The notes: generated by a model not told the origin, from the sequence alone. Positions 44,631-56,492 are shown, counted from the first letter of the stretch. The stretch: 64,000 bases of DNA from Hyposmocoma kahamanoa (GCF_003589595.1 NW_020655294.1:1996184-2060183), one strand, 5' to 3'. Translations and numbers: made by a program.

Positions 44631-44950
44631 ATGTTACAAATTTATTATCAAAATCGGTGTTGTATTGTGGCAACGATCCGCGCGTAATAGCTGCCTAGGG
44701 TTCTTCTGAACACTCTCACGAACAGTCGCGATGTTTTCAGCAGATCTTGCGTTTTGCTGAAGTACCTGTGTTGGCTTATGGTTCATTGAACCGGTCGACT
44801 CGAATTTGGCCATCAAACGTTGAATAGTTGCTGAGAAGGACGACCACGTAAACAGGCGCGCAACGCGCGCATCATTGCCACAATAGAACACCCATTTTGA
44901 TAATACATTTTTATCATTTGCATGTGTTGCTCGACGCTGTAACTTGCCAT
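44631..44950 (-). pseudogene. Rearranged IS630/Tc1-type transposase N-terminus
   Basis: The minus strand starts at 44950 with MASYS and 'MIKMYYQNGCSIVA', then, after a frameshift, 'TIQRLMAKFESTGSMNHKPT', 'QQNARSAENIATVRESVQKN' and 'PRQLL'. This is the paired helix-turn-helix DNA-binding part of an IS630-Tc1-mariner-type transposase found widely in insects. The catalytic domain is missing. At 44631-44684 the plus strand repeats the 'YYQNRCCIVAT' coding segment in inverted orientation, so the copy has been rearranged head to head. Confidence 0.7.
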
Positions 44951-45439
44951 GACGATTTTGTCTTTAGTGACTGAAAAATAACAACAGATTTGACCAAAGC
45001 AGCCTCAACAACATGTACGCTTTGAACTGTCAAAATCTGCCCGCCCCTTAATTAAAAAAAAACCCTTTACGTACAGTTAGTACAGTCAGTGTATAACACG
45101 TCGACGTATCTACTGTGAGAGCACAATAAACGTTAGAAAAACATTAAACCGATTATCATTTCGCCCCGTCAACTTTCGTCACAGAAATTGCGTCCACACG
45201 CCGTCGTCATTGTCACACTCGCTGCATACGACATCGGTATTAGCAATTATATTAGCTCCACTGACACGTGTCACGAGTGCTTGTGTTTTCACTGTTGGCA
45301 CTGTGCCAATAATGCCGCACTGCTATAGTCCGGTACACCATGTGTAGAATCTGTTCTTTCTTTTATTTCATTATCAACATTGTTATTATAGGCACGGGTC
45401 TCCTCTATGGAGACTGTTTAGTTAGGCCATAATGGCGCG

Positions 45440-45558
45440 ATACGAGTTAGGTAACCATGCTGGACTGCTACGCAGAAGACCTGGGTTCTATTCCCGGACC
45501 GGGAGATATATTTGTTTGGCCTACATTTATTTCTCTCGTGAGTTTGGGTGTGATTGTA
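45440..45558 (+). repeat. tRNA-derived SINE (family A), truncated body
   Basis: It has 'taggtaaccatgctggactg', 'gcagaagacctgggttctat' and 'ctctcgtgagtttgggtgtg', then stops. The A box is damaged ('gcgcgatacgagttag'). A LINE-tail scrap precedes it (45390-45440). The following 45559-45730 has repeated 'accagaac' words and is unassigned. Confidence 0.78.
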
Positions 45559-45728
45559 ATTATTTGGTTTCAAACTGGGGACTTCCCTATACTGAGACTA
45601 CCAGAACAACAAACAATATTTATTCTGAGGTTGGTACCTACACTGAGCAGCACCAGAACACCCAAACCAGAACTAATTCAGAAAGCTTCATTTACTTTGA
45701 GCAGAGACAGGTACGGTGGCTGTACTAC

Positions 45729-45760
45729 CTTGGACGAACTCTTTCACAAGGAGCTCTACT
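45729..45760 (-). repeat. Family B 5'-end scrap
   Basis: 'ggacgaactctttcacaagg' and 'agctctact' are the complement of the first 30 bp of family B. Confidence 0.75.
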
Positions 45761-48700
45761 TACTGTGATCTCCGGAACTTCCAAATCTGGCGCCTACACA
45801 GTTAATCAGAACTGTAGCAAAACCAAAATTAACTAATGTCGCGTTATGATTCTATACTCTAACCAAGTTCCATGTGGAATAAATATCAACAAACAGAAAC
45901 TTGTGTTGTTTTAGGGTTTTCACCTCAGACTGTTTTACGTTACCATAATTTTAATATTTTACCAGTTATTAATTATTTATGAAATTGTGTCATCCCTAAT
46001 GATGTTTCTATTTGAAGGGAGAGATTGCAAACGTAATTCGAGTAGTAATTCAAGTTCATAATCGGAAATTGATGGTGGATAAGAAATAAAATCTTACAAT
46101 TCAGTTTCTTTTCATCTACCACACTACTATCTAGCAGTAAATGCATTAAAAATTATCAAAAAACTTAAATTATGTTACCCTTAAATTATATGTATCAATA
46201 GGTACTTTGCAAACTTTATAATAATTGACCAGGATAGTGAATTGTAGTACTTCTACATAACGTCGCCTTAGAGTGAAAACATCGCATATACGCGTTTTCA
46301 CATGGTTCGTTTTTATTGATTTTAATTGAAGTAAAAGTTATGATTTCTTGCTCAAATACATTATTAATGTAGCTGACATATAAAACAACAGCGAGATGGA
46401 ACTACATGTAAAGAAATAGACAGATGTACTATCCTGGGAGCGTTCAAGTACTATTAACCGATTGTGTTCAAAATGAGAATAGAATAGAATTATATAGGTA
46501 TTTTTATTAATTTTATTATCGATTATACTCACTACGTTGTTTTGTAATATCGGCGACTTTTCAATCATACTTTACAATTTGTCGTACGACAAAATTACAC
46601 GTCATGTCTAGTCATTATCATTGAAATGAATAAGGTGAGTTTGTAATTTGATAACATAGTTGGAACGTATCTTGTATTCATATATTTTCATTGATTGCAT
46701 TAAAGTCAAATTTGGCTCTATTTAAATTTAAGTTTAATTATTTTACGATTTTCGCTAAGTCCATAAAATTATTAAAATGATTTAAGTTCCATTTAAAATT
46801 GCAATAACATTCATGCCAATAATTTATCAACAATACTTTAAAGATTGGAAAGTCGAACTAAAATTTTCAAAAAATGCTCAATAGTTAATAGTTTTTATTG
46901 ACAACTGGCTATATATAGCTTAAAAAGATCACAAATAATTATGAAACAGAAAATATAATAAAATGTAACAAAATCTAAAAAAAGGTAGTCACGGAGTAAC
47001 TTTTTTTGAATTGCTTATTTTTACAGATGAGACCATTTGCTACAAATGGCACAGACAATCCAACTGACAAGCTTAAATAGGATTGCTCTAAGAGCTCTTA
47101 GCAGGCCCTTGGAAGAATTACATAGAAGTCACATACGAGGTTTTCGCTCTAATCGACGATAAGACAATTACGTCATTACCTATTTAATTTTCGATTACGT
47201 GAGCACGCTGTGGGAAGAGCAAGCCTAAAGGCTGAGCACTGACAAAAATGCTCTTTTCCTATGTCTAGCAACTTTTAATAATAAACACACTATATTGAAT
47301 TTGGCTAGAGAATAGCAATTAACATTCAAATTCAAAACAAAAATGCACGATAAATCTCCTATGCGCACGTGCTCGCGCAATTCTAAAACGGATAGGGCCA
47401 CTTGGATTTGTTTCAATTGTTTGTATACGCTAGTCTGCACCATTGAAGACCTCATCGGGTTACTAGTTACGGAAACGATCACTCCATAACAGAGTTATAG
47501 GTTCCTAAAAATAAAAAAATAAACTGTAATCAAATATGTACTTGTCGTGTCTACAATCATTTGATATCTTTCGGGTAATTTGAATTCCCCTTTCACAAAA
47601 ATTTCTGTCTTTACTCAATAATACAGCTCTAACATTTGTTTGATGGTCTTTGAGTTATCAAAGTATTGTCCTTTCAAAGAATTTACATCATTCAAAGTAA
47701 AAATCTGACACTGGCAATTTTCAACTTAGCTGCTATTGTTTTTAACGGCTTTAAAATTGCGTGTGTGGTTTGGCATTATCGTAATGAAATATGACAACTT
47801 TACCCTCGGTTCTGGGCGTTTATAAACTTAAAATTTGGAGGCTAATTCTAAAAATGCGCGCTAACACTATATTTTTAAAATGACCATCGATAATGTAACA
47901 TTTTAAAAGCAAAAATACTTTTATTATTTAAAGTTAGCTAGTGGCAAAAACTGTACGGACATTACATACTGTTCACAATCCTTATCCCATCGGGGTAGGC
48001 ACATATCACAGCCTTCTACTTCCTACGATCCAGAATTACATCTTTCACCTCATCAACACGTATCAATGTTCGATTATCAATTAAGGGTGACCTGCAGTTT
48101 CTTTAGGTCATCTTCAATTTGGTCGTGGTAAGTTCGCCTCTGTCGGCCTTTATCAACTTGCCCGATCATATTCGCTTTATAAAACGTTTCGCCCATCTTC
48201 TTTTTAATTCATTTTCTTTACATGTCTGCAACTAAACCGGCGTGTCGAATAAGGTTCACCGTTGTCGGAAAACGTGTTAATCTTCAATTTGACAGGTGTA
48301 TAATAGTTTTTGTTACTAAAAGCATTTTTAATCTAAGTCTCACCACGCGCCTGCGCAATTCTCCAGCGGATTCAACATTCCTCCCGCAATATATTTGAAC
48401 AGTATTATTGTCGGTTCTAAACTTGTTTGCCTTCTACTTGTCCTGTTCTGTTTTGATTCCCCAAGGTACTTTCTGCTTGTACAATAGTTGAGCCAGTTGT
48501 TTGTTTAATTTGTTTCCATTGGTTTGCGAATCAGTTAATTATTTTTCCGGTCTGTGGTTTTAATTATCTCTATAATGATAGACACGTTAAGTATAGGTAC
48601 GCTTATCTCTGAAAATAACCTCTTGTGGGATTCGCAATTTATGCATAACTATGTACAAGTAATTTGAAAAGGTTGCAAAACAAAATGAGTACATTTCCAT

Positions 48701-48769
48701 ATGTTAAAATTCAAGACAGGAAATCGTACAAGTCGACTAAGTATTTGAAAGGCGTGGTAATGATAGACG
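45761..48769. other. Long unassigned AT-rich stretch
   Basis: 3 kb with no supported gene. 47985-48190 (on plus 'catcggggtaggcacatatc', 'tcatcttcaatttggtcgtg', 'tctgtcggcctttatcaact') resembles antisense LINE-associated sequence common in Lepidoptera, but I cannot assign it firmly. Confidence 0.4.
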
Positions 48770-48925
48770 GAGTAAAGCGACAACTGAATGGAAGACAAGA
48801 AGTGGTTTACAGAAACTTGAGACCCTCTCCAGCGAGATGAGTAGATGACATTGTTAAAGTCGTGGGCCAAAGACGTAAAGGGGGCTAATGAAAACCAACT
48901 ATGGCTGTAGCTGAATTCGACCCTA
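48770..48925 (+). pseudogene. LINE ORF2 C-terminal relic
   Basis: The plus frame reads 'KRQLNGRQEVVYRNLRPSPA', then R, a stop in place of a tryptophan (TGA for TGG) and 'VDDIVKVVGQ'. This resembles the '(S/T)P.RW.DDI.K..G' end of endonuclease/reverse-transcriptase proteins in moths. It is heavily eroded. Confidence 0.5.
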
Positions 48926-49434
48926 ATATATTTATCACAGAACACAGTAATAAACCTTAGATCGTCTTCTCTCTTTGACCTCCTTTAACCTTCCTTCAAA
49001 AAGAAGGCGTCATTGGTCTTGAGACTACGTCCAAATCCCAACTGTATCCTAATAACGTTTGCTGCCATGGACGATGTGTCGATGTAGAAGCAACCGACTC
49101 CTCGAGCGCATCGTGTGTTTGTGTGTTAATAAATACCTCCATCATGTACCTACATTATTCTGTTATGTACTTACTAACAAGCGGGCGCAATACTTTTTAG
49201 TAAACGATTTATTGTAATTGTTGTTATTACATCTTTACTTGAGAGAAGAACGGTTCCAATCCCCGTGGCAGCACGTGCCTTTGACTAATTTTGAAGTTAC
49301 ACTCCTTTGTGAATGTTTACTTAAGACACATCGTGATGAATGAAAGCTGCATTCGTTACGGAGTGTGACTTAAACCTACCTTTAGTTCATAATGATGGTA
49401 ATTATTGTTTGTGTTGTGCGCTTGTTACAAATAT

Positions 49435-49862
49435 TTATTTTATTTATCTATTTATCTAACAGGAAGAGCAACAGCTTAAAACTAACTTAAATGAAAATAG
49501 TAACGACTGAGAGCCAATTATAGATCCTCACAAATAGAAATATAATAAAAAACACTTGGATACACTATTTAAGGTATAAAACAAAACATAACTTATTTAT
49601 AAAATATAAAAAAGACAATTGCAGTTGTAACTCACTTTAAGTTAAAGAATTGCCCACTCAATGCTCTCCTTGCCGAAATCGCACTCGTATAAAAAAGATC
49701 CAGATCGAATGAATTACACATAATGTTAAAATTGTTACTTGCACGCCACATAAACTCATTTTGCCTATAATTAGTACGAGCGGGTGGTAGAAACAAAAGT
49801 GAATTGTTTCTTAAAGATTTAGATGGAACTCTCAATGATAGAAATATCATTGAGAGTTCCAT
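49435..49862 (-). pseudogene. LINE ORF2 C-terminus plus 3' UTR
   Basis: The minus frame (49862-49632) reads 'SLRVPSKSLRNNSLLFLPPA', 'RTNYRQNEFMWRASNNFN' and 'DLDLFYTSAISARRAL', the 'P..RTNYR..F..RA...FN' pattern of CR1/Jockey-like ORF2 tails. About 200 bp of AT-rich 3' UTR follow. The upstream boundary coincides with the hairpin at 49821-49864. Confidence 0.6.
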
Positions 49863-49864
49863 CT
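49821..49864. repeat. Perfect 20-bp hairpin, 4-nt loop
   Basis: 'agatggaactctcaatgata' (49821-49840) pairs without mismatch with 49845-49864 around GAAA. Pairing stops abruptly on the outside (t opposite c). The arm next to the LINE is part of its reading frame, so the other arm is an inverted duplicate made at the truncation point. Confidence 0.95.
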
Positions 49865-50153
49865 CAAATAATAAGTCTGGACAGTCAATATGTCATGTAT
49901 TCCTCAAAAGAACCACTAAACCGTTAAAGGCAAATCAGAAACTTCTAAAGTCACCGAACCGCAAAGCAAATGAGGACCGAAAGTATGGGCGGAAACCAAA
50001 AGATTCGTTCTTCAGTGATTCACTGCAAATCTCATCCCTTACGAGGTCGAGACACGAACTAGCGGTGATTATGTTACATATAGAGATGTGACGTTGTGTA
50101 GCAAGTAAACGGTATAATGATTGGGTGATACGGTATTCTTATATTTATTTTGA

Positions 50154-50163
50154 NNNNNNNNNN
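50154..50163. other. Assembly gap (10 N)
   Basis: This is a run of ten N characters. Sequence continuity across it cannot be assumed. Confidence 0.99.
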
Positions 50164-50379
50164 TTTCCATATAAGAAATAAAATTAAAGCAGTTACTGTG
50201 AATCACTCTCGTGTAATATTTTTCAAATGAACGTTAGACGTTTTACGTGTCCAGTGTCGATTTATATGATAAAACCGTTTAGGTCTAAAAATCTAAAGGG
50301 ACTAGTAGAATTAGTTTTTAATAAATGTAACAATTTCAAGTGTAAGTTGATTACACATGAAATAACTAAAGTTAATTTG

Positions 50380-50640
50380 ATTTGGTTCGATACACTACCA
50401 CCCTCGATTCCTGCTGGTGTAGGCAGACTACACATCTCTACCCGCCATGCTCCGAACACACCGCTGTTATTTCCTCCATTAGGATCAGCCTGAAAAGTCT
50501 CTCTCTATATCCTTCTGTTGACGACTTCCATAAGTTGATGTGGCGGCGTTGGTTTTTACGGGAGCGACTGCCGTCTGACCTCCCAACCCCCGAAAGGGAA
50601 ATCCGCTCGCTAGAGCCTCGTCCGTCATATTACATTTACA
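50380..50640 (+). repeat. LINE-associated conserved block
   Basis: 'tttttacgggagcgactgcc' followed by 'gtctgacctcccaacccccg' is a sequence I know as common in lepidopteran LINEs. An overlapping 128-codon plus frame (50382-50768) has no recognisable domain. Confidence 0.45.
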
Positions 50641-50778
50641 CCTACATTCTGTCCGACTTCGCAGAGATTTGTACATCCTTTGTCTTCTATACAAAATCCT
50701 ACACTACCCCCAGTTTCCTCACTATCGACGTTCTCGTTTTACTCTCTTACTCTCAAAAATCAAATTAATTATCTGCTA

Positions 50779-51090
50779 GCATTCATGACAGTCCATCGGT
50801 TGCATCATTCAGACGAAAATTAAAACAGCACTTCCTGTTAAACCAGGAACTTAATCAGTAACATAAATATAAACTAATAATTGGGTAGCCAATAATAATT
50901 GGGTAGTAAATAGTCAACTAGGGTTGGCTGGAAGAGATCTCTTCTAAAGATAAGTTCACCTTTGTATATGTCCTTTGTAACTTGTAATTTTAATGCCATT
51001 TATTTGTATAATAATTTTTTTTTTTTATAATTGCATTGTAAAACGACGTTCCCTTAAAAACTTAAACTCTTAACTGTGTATACAAATAAA
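50779..51090 (+). pseudogene. LINE ORF2 last codons and 3' UTR
   Basis: 'IHDSPSVASFRRKLKQHFLL' and 'NQELNQ' end at TAA (50859-50861), the usual C-terminal helix of CR1/L2-like ORF2. A 3' UTR follows with 'ggctggaagagatctcttct' and 'gataagttcacctttgtata', and an A-rich end. Confidence 0.75.
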
Positions 51091-51465
51091 TATAAAACAG
51101 TGCCGCACCTAAAAGCACTCTACTCGTAATACCGGGGACATGTGGGCGCATGAAATTTTTAGCCTCGGTGGACGGGCGTAGAACGGGTCCTTGGGGCACT
51201 CTCGGTGTTTGAGTACTTTAGGGAAGAGGGATTACGTTTTATAGATCTATTTTGGCAACGCTCCGCTGATGACGTGTGCGTTAGAGTCGGCACGTTCCGT
51301 GTGATAGACGGACTATGCAAAAATTCTTTACTTCAAGAGAGTGCAGTTGTAATGGTTTCAAAGGTCTATATAAAGTCACGAGTGAAATTTATTCTTATAT
51401 TATCATTGTTTCATATCTTCGTTATAATAAAGCCATATGTTCGTACGGAAGTTATTTCTTTTTTG

Positions 51466-51703
51466 TGATACCAACTGACTGGACGAACAAGTTGCGCGCC
51501 TGGTGTTAAGTGACACACCTGTTCACGACCGTAGCAGTGTCACTCAGAGTTTTAAATCGCATAGATCTGAAGGGTACTGCCACTGCGTACGTCAACTTGA
51601 AACATAAGTTGACAAGTCCAATGTGCCTGTAATTTCACCAGCTCCCTTGCCCTTCAAAACCGGAACGCAGTAATGCTGACTTTACTGCTTGGCGGCAGAA
51701 ACG
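51466..51703 (-). repeat. Family B element, near-complete
   Basis: It runs from the 3' end 'ataccaactgactggacgaa' on the plus strand to 'actgcttggcggcagaaacg'. The last 45 bp at the 5' end are missing. Confidence 0.87.
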
Positions 51704-51984
51704 TTCTCAAGTTCACTTTTTCTCCACTATTATTACATTTGTACGATCCATAAACCAAAGATCACCTTCATTTCCTTATTGTCAAACTTCATGTCGTCAC
51801 TTCATATGGACACTTATGGGCTTTCCTGTACCTCTTTTATCATCTCTTATAATAAATGTTGTGGATCGAGCCTTCTGCAAAACATTTTCTCTAAGGCTAG
51901 GTTTCTAAAGTCATAGAAATTTAATAACTTTCCTATTTAAATATGAAAAAGGTATGGACTAATTTCGTTCCTAGAATCTTTAAA

Positions 51985-52225
51985 CGTTTCTCCTGAAAAA
52001 AATATCATTTTACAGATATTCTCCTATTACATCAAGATTGAGAAAAAGATTTGAATGATTCTTTTTTGTTGGAAAGAGGGCACCTCTGTAGTCCCATTTA
52101 AATTGGAAGAAAATATTCCACCTCTAAGGGTGGCAAACTAGGGGATGAATCCGTTTTCACGCACTTTCCGGTAACCGATTTCAATAAAACTTGGCAAATA
52201 GATGTAATTCCACCAACTTTTGAGC
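51985..52225 (+). repeat. 'ccgacttcaaa' dispersed repeat copy
   Basis: It has 'cccatttaaattggaagaaa', 'cacctctaagggtggcaaac', 'aggggatgaatccgttttca', 'tttcaataaaacttggcaaa' and 'ccaccaacttttgag'. Confidence 0.7.
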
Positions 52226-52734
52226 TCCTTGAGCTTTGAGCTTGAGCTTTTTGAGTCGACATTATTGCACGATTATCTGATTACCTGAGGGTCCAGTATA
52301 ACAACGCATTAAGGGTTCTGTTCTGGCTGCAGTGGCGTTGTAGTTCTTCGGGGACAGAAGACGCTGCGTCTCCATGCTAGCCCGCCTCTGCGGTAGCACC
52401 ATCGAACTCCTGAGGGTGTTTATAGGCCGGTGGCACTCCTCAAAATTTCAGCATTGGACGCAGCTTCACATAATTTACAAGCCTACTAAGACTAGTCCTA
52501 ACAGACAAGATTTCAAAATAAATGCTTTATTATTACCTGTGCATCGTGAACAAACAAATTAATTGAAACTTGGGTAACAAATATTTTTAAACATCATTTA
52601 AGTAATGAGTTTGTCCGTAGAGCTTTCCAGTTTAGTTCCACATTTACCGTTCCTCCTTTGGTCGACTAGACTGGAACACTCCACCCTTATGTTGTAGATA
52701 TACCACCGATTTGTAAAACGTGTATTGCTTCTTC

Positions 52735-52860
52735 CTTCCTAATACGTACGGCAAAAACTTTAAAACACTACCAGCACTTGTTTTTCCCGAAGTGGACAAT
52801 TTAGGGCTATTCAAGGATAACCTTGATAACCGCTCACGCGATGCGCTCATCCTACCGCAA
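52735..52860 (+). pseudogene. Jockey-like ORF2 relic
   Basis: 'FKTLPALVFPEVDNLGLFKD' follows the 'WN.LP..VFPE.YNLG.FK' pattern seen at 13600-14130 and 42342-42580. Key residues have changed (KNFKTLP for WNSLP), so it is old. Confidence 0.55.
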
Positions 52861-53469
52861 AATGGCGGCTATTTGGTTTCGCAAATTAGGAAAGGATTCA
52901 GTTTAAATACAAGTTTTTATAAACAAAAATTATTATTCTGCATTGCTAAATAAATACCCTCCGTACTACCAACAAAAACATCTCAAATAAAATGCAGTAA
53001 TACACCGCAAATCGTGCACTTAAAAAGCACTAATTAAATTTTTGGTGTACTTGGATAAATATGATAATATTCTGTTTGAGTGGTTCTAACGTTTACCATG
53101 AAATTACTCCTTAAAGTATAGTTTATAAACATTTATATTCAGGGTAATCTTAAAAAACGCTACTTACGGTATGTTTTCAATAAATAAACACCGAAATCAC
53201 CAGCCCAAACAATAACACACACGATTGTCGTGACGTATTTTTGAAGTTGTTTATTTTTTTTAAACGACAGACCCAGGCATTAAAAACTTTATGGTTTGCT
53301 AGAGTAGTTACCGAAATAGCAATTAGTAATAGTTCTTTTACCTGTTATAACAAAAAAATTCGTGTTCCGATAAATCAGTATAAGTATAAGTACAAGTATA
53401 AAATCATCACCGGCACCTCTAGGTGTGGTACGCGTCTACGGCTGCATGTATCGCGTGAGCGGTTAACCT

Positions 53470-53525
53470 ATTCACTATAAGTGAATAGGCATTTTGTGGA
53501 CAAACGCGTAGCACCGTCAGTCACA
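53470..53525 (+). pseudogene. Jockey-like ORF2 tail scrap with hairpin
   Basis: 'VNRHFVDKRVAPSVT' and a stop match the end of the frame at 42342-42580 ('VNRHFLGKRVPLSVT'). Its start forms a hairpin, 'cctattcact' and 'agtgaatagg' around ATA (53468-53490), again an inverted duplicate at the 5' edge of a LINE piece. Confidence 0.7.
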
Positions 53526-53764
53526 TAATTATAGCCAAACGTGTGCCAAGAGTTCCAAATCAGCGTAGTGGTATGGTTTGCATACGCCCTTTATAGAGTG
53601 ATATTAAAATAGAGTCCCGAATAAGGAGCAACTTGTACTTAATTTGTGAATTTTGTTAGGACTAATGGAGCAGACTTTTTAAAGGATTTTTGTAATTTCA
53701 TGCAAATTTTACGCGTTCTATTTACTTAGTTGACAAATTAATTAATGAAACACAAAGTACTTGT

Positions 53765-53905
53765 CGAGTTCTTAGGTTTTCGAGTTTGTTACACATAAGA
53801 AATGAAACTGTTTTTCCGGATTTAAATCGCGTATATTTGTTTTTTCAAACAAACCGACGTTTCGGGCCCTTTACAGGTCCCATGGTCACGGTTGACGTTA
53901 CATGT
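53765..53905 (+). repeat. 'cgtatatttgtttttt' element copy
   Basis: It begins 'cgagttcttaggttttcgag' and contains 'aaatgaaactgtttttccgg', 'aaccgacgtttcgggccct' and 'ggtcccatggtcacggttga', aligning with 1314-1465 end to end. Confidence 0.75.
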
Positions 53906-54039
53906 GGCACCCTTGATTTAATAAAGTCACTTCTGCTAAATGACAACTTCTCAGAGGTTTAAAGTTTCTATAGAAAATAGTCTATGACTTTTATGCATAT
54001 AAATTAGAGATATAAAATTTCACATAACATATACATAAT

Positions 54040-54465
54040 TTAATGATTAATATAAAGTTCGAACACTCGGAAAAAATTCCTTCGATCCGGTCGGATTTGA
54101 ACCGACGCCGTGGCAGACGCTATACCAACTAAGCCACGGAACGAACCAGCGGACCTCAAGATTTTTTTTATGTGCTTGTTGTCATGTTTTTGTATTTGGT
54201 TTTTCAACGACTTTTTAGCCGTAGCGCCATCTATGAGAAATCTATGTATTTCGTCACCCAGTTAGATACCTTTAATAAAATAGAAAAATTCGTGAGGTCC
54301 GCTGGTTCGTTCCGTGGCTTGGTTGGTATAGCGTCTGTCACGGTATGCTAGCAGACCACGGTTCGAATCCGGCCGGATCGAAGGAATTTTTTCTAAATGT
54401 GCGGTTATTGTATTAATAATTATAACAAACTAGTGGCGTAACGTTCACATAAAAATTAATTGAAT
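54040..54465. repeat. Inverted pair of tRNA-like cassettes
   Basis: A minus-strand tRNA-like core at 54088-54150 lacks an anticodon arm. Its T-arm GTCGG-TTCAAAT-CCGAC is perfect and its A-box reads 'ggcttagttggtatagcg'. It faces a plus-strand core at 54312-54382 with 'ggcttggttggtatagcg' and B-box 'ggttcgaatcc'. The cores are 160 bp apart and share the outer flank 'aattccttcgatccgg' as inverted copies. Between them lies 'tagcgccatctatgagaaat' through 'gtcacccagttagatacc', also present at 39130. Both tRNA-like cores could in principle recruit TFIIIC, but acceptor stems pair over only four bases (TCCG/CGGA). Confidence 0.75.
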
Positions 54466-54807
54466 ATCAATTTAAAATATACATAATTTGTTTCATGTAG
54501 TATTATTTTTGTTATTTTTATATGACAAAACCACGTTTGACGTGTGATGCATGTGGTTATAATAACGGTACAAATTATACAGATCGTGACGAAGGCCGAA
54601 CCATGAATTACGATCTCTGACCTAAGATAATTGAGGACAAAGTTACGAGGTTTAAAACTATAATGGAACAAAAACTTTATAAATAAAGGTTTATTGTACA
54701 GCTTCTGTGTACTCCGTAGTAACCCGTTTAGCTCTTACAGGTAGTCTCAATGTAAGATGTTTCAAATAAATATTGTAAATGTTAAATGTATTCAAATGTA
54801 TATTTAA

Positions 54808-54945
54808 ACAAGCAACTCCTAGAGATTCTTGCTCATTCTTCTCAGGGGACTCTGCCTTACGAATGACCAGTAGAGTTTAAATATGACAATTTCAAGTGTA
54901 ATTTGCTCACCTGTGAAATAAAGATGATTTCAATTAGAATTTGAA
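54808..54945 (+). repeat. 'acccctagag' dispersed repeat copy
   Basis: 'gcaactcctagagattcttg', 'tctcaggggactctgcctta', 'gaccagtagagtttaaatat' and 'cacctgtgaaataaagatga' form the least diverged, uninterrupted copy. It shows what 1218-1515 looked like before the insertion. Confidence 0.65.
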
Positions 54946-55316
54946 AAGTCCAGTATGGAAAATATGCTATGAAAAAAAGGCTGCTCCGCTTCAGTAGGGG
55001 TTCGATATACCGCCGTGTGTTTGATATTATCACTTCCTCATACCATAAAGTCACCTTTTTATAAACTCGATAATTACCAAGTAGAAAACATTGACCGTAC
55101 ACATGGATCCACCCCCGCTACTGCATCACGCGTGCCGCGCGCCGGGTGGCCACCCCTCGCTTATTAACTCCACGGATGGACATAAATATAATCATTTGTG
55201 ACTTTTTAGTGTTAGTTAGTCATCTTTATTTTAATTTTACGTTTTCATGTTTTTTGTTGTCAATGCGCATCTCCATTTTGGTAATTTTCGAGATATTGGC
55301 ATCAAAATTTTTTTGC

Positions 55317-55505
55317 TTTACCTATTTCTGCCGCCAAGCTGTAATGTGAACATTGCTGCGTTCCGGTCTTGAAGGGTAGGGATGCTTATGAAATTATAGG
55401 CACACGGTACTTGTCAACTTATACCTCAGGGTGGCTGGCGCGGCAGTGCCCCTCCAAGGTTTGCGGTTTAAAGATCTGAGTGGCACTACAACAAAAAAAA
55501 AATTG
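55317..55505 (+). repeat. Family B element, 5'-truncated
   Basis: It begins at 'ctttacctatttctgccgcc' and ends at 'gagtggcactacaac' with an A run. The last 60 bp of the consensus are missing. Confidence 0.85.
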
Positions 55506-56132
55506 TTTCGATCTTATGATTAACTATTTCAATTAAATTTCAGTACCTTAATGAATTACTTGGAGTATTTGTAGTATATATTGAGTGATGTGACCTTAAA
55601 TGGGCAGGAACTGTGCCTTAATAAATATTCTTTTTACTTTTTAAATATATTCATGTATCACCTGTTGGTTTTCCAAATAAATAGTTAAAAAAAAAACATA
55701 CAAAAATCCGCAATCGAATTGGGCTTTCTTGGTGAACCCTCTCGTTAACGGTGACCTGTGCACTGCAGTGGAACGTATAAGAAATCTGTCGATGATGTTG
55801 ACAAGTTGACTTTTGGACGAGTTGCATAATGATCAAGATCACAGTGGAATAGACCAATTGAATAGCTACTAATTTCCTATATTGACAATAATAGCATGTT
55901 TAAAAATAACTAGCCAGGATTACGTTGTTCTAAAATAATACCAATAGATCATCATTAGATGTTCGTTTGACCACAGCACGAAGTCAAATCGGTAATGCGT
56001 GCGCGCCACCCTTATAATCACCCCTCGTTATTAACTAAATGGACGCAACCCTTCTCGTTCATAAAAATACTTTTGTATTTGATTTTTAGGTGTGTTAATT
56101 AAGCATATGTGTGTGTGTTTTTAACTTTTTTT

Positions 56133-56392
56133 ATGATACCAAGTCACAGGACGAACAAGTCGTGAGCGTCATGCCAGTTCATAGCAAGTGCCGCTCAGAG
56201 CTTTAAATCGTAAAGATCTGAGCGACACTGCCACCCTGTCACCCTGAAACATAAGTTGACAAGGCCCATGTGCCTGTCATTTCACCAGCATCCCTTCATC
56301 ACCCTTCAAAACCGAAACACAGTAATGTTCACATTACTGCTTGGCGGTAGAAGTAGCTAAGGTCTTTCACAATTGGCTCTACTGCTACTAAA
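56133..56392 (-). repeat. Family B element, near-complete
   Basis: It runs from the 3' end 'ataccaagtcacaggacgaa' on the plus strand to 'ttggctctactgctactaaa'. A family A SINE follows one base later. Confidence 0.88.
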
Positions 56393-56492
56393 ATTGCCTT
56401 TGTGGCCGAACGGTTACCATGCTGTACATGCCACGCAGAAATCACGGGTTCGATATAATTATATCTCTCGTGAGTTTGGGTGCAATTTGTCG
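56393..56492 (+). repeat. tRNA-derived SINE (family A), short copy
   Basis: It has the A box 'tggccgaacgg', then 'ttaccatgctg', the B-box-like 'gggttcgatat', and only the 'ctctcgtgagtttgggtgca' part of the body. The 3' half is missing. Confidence 0.82.

Noticed and set aside
45432..45836. 134-codon and 103-codon plus frames
   Set aside because: They begin inside a family A SINE and run through a family B scrap. The reading frame is accidental.
49804..50091. A 95-codon plus-strand frame
   Set aside because: It starts in the antisense of a LINE fragment, crosses the perfect hairpin and shows no recognisable domain.
50382..50768. 128-codon plus frame as a gene
   Set aside because: It lies in LINE-associated sequence, has no domain, and its composition is uneven. 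Kept only as a repeat block.
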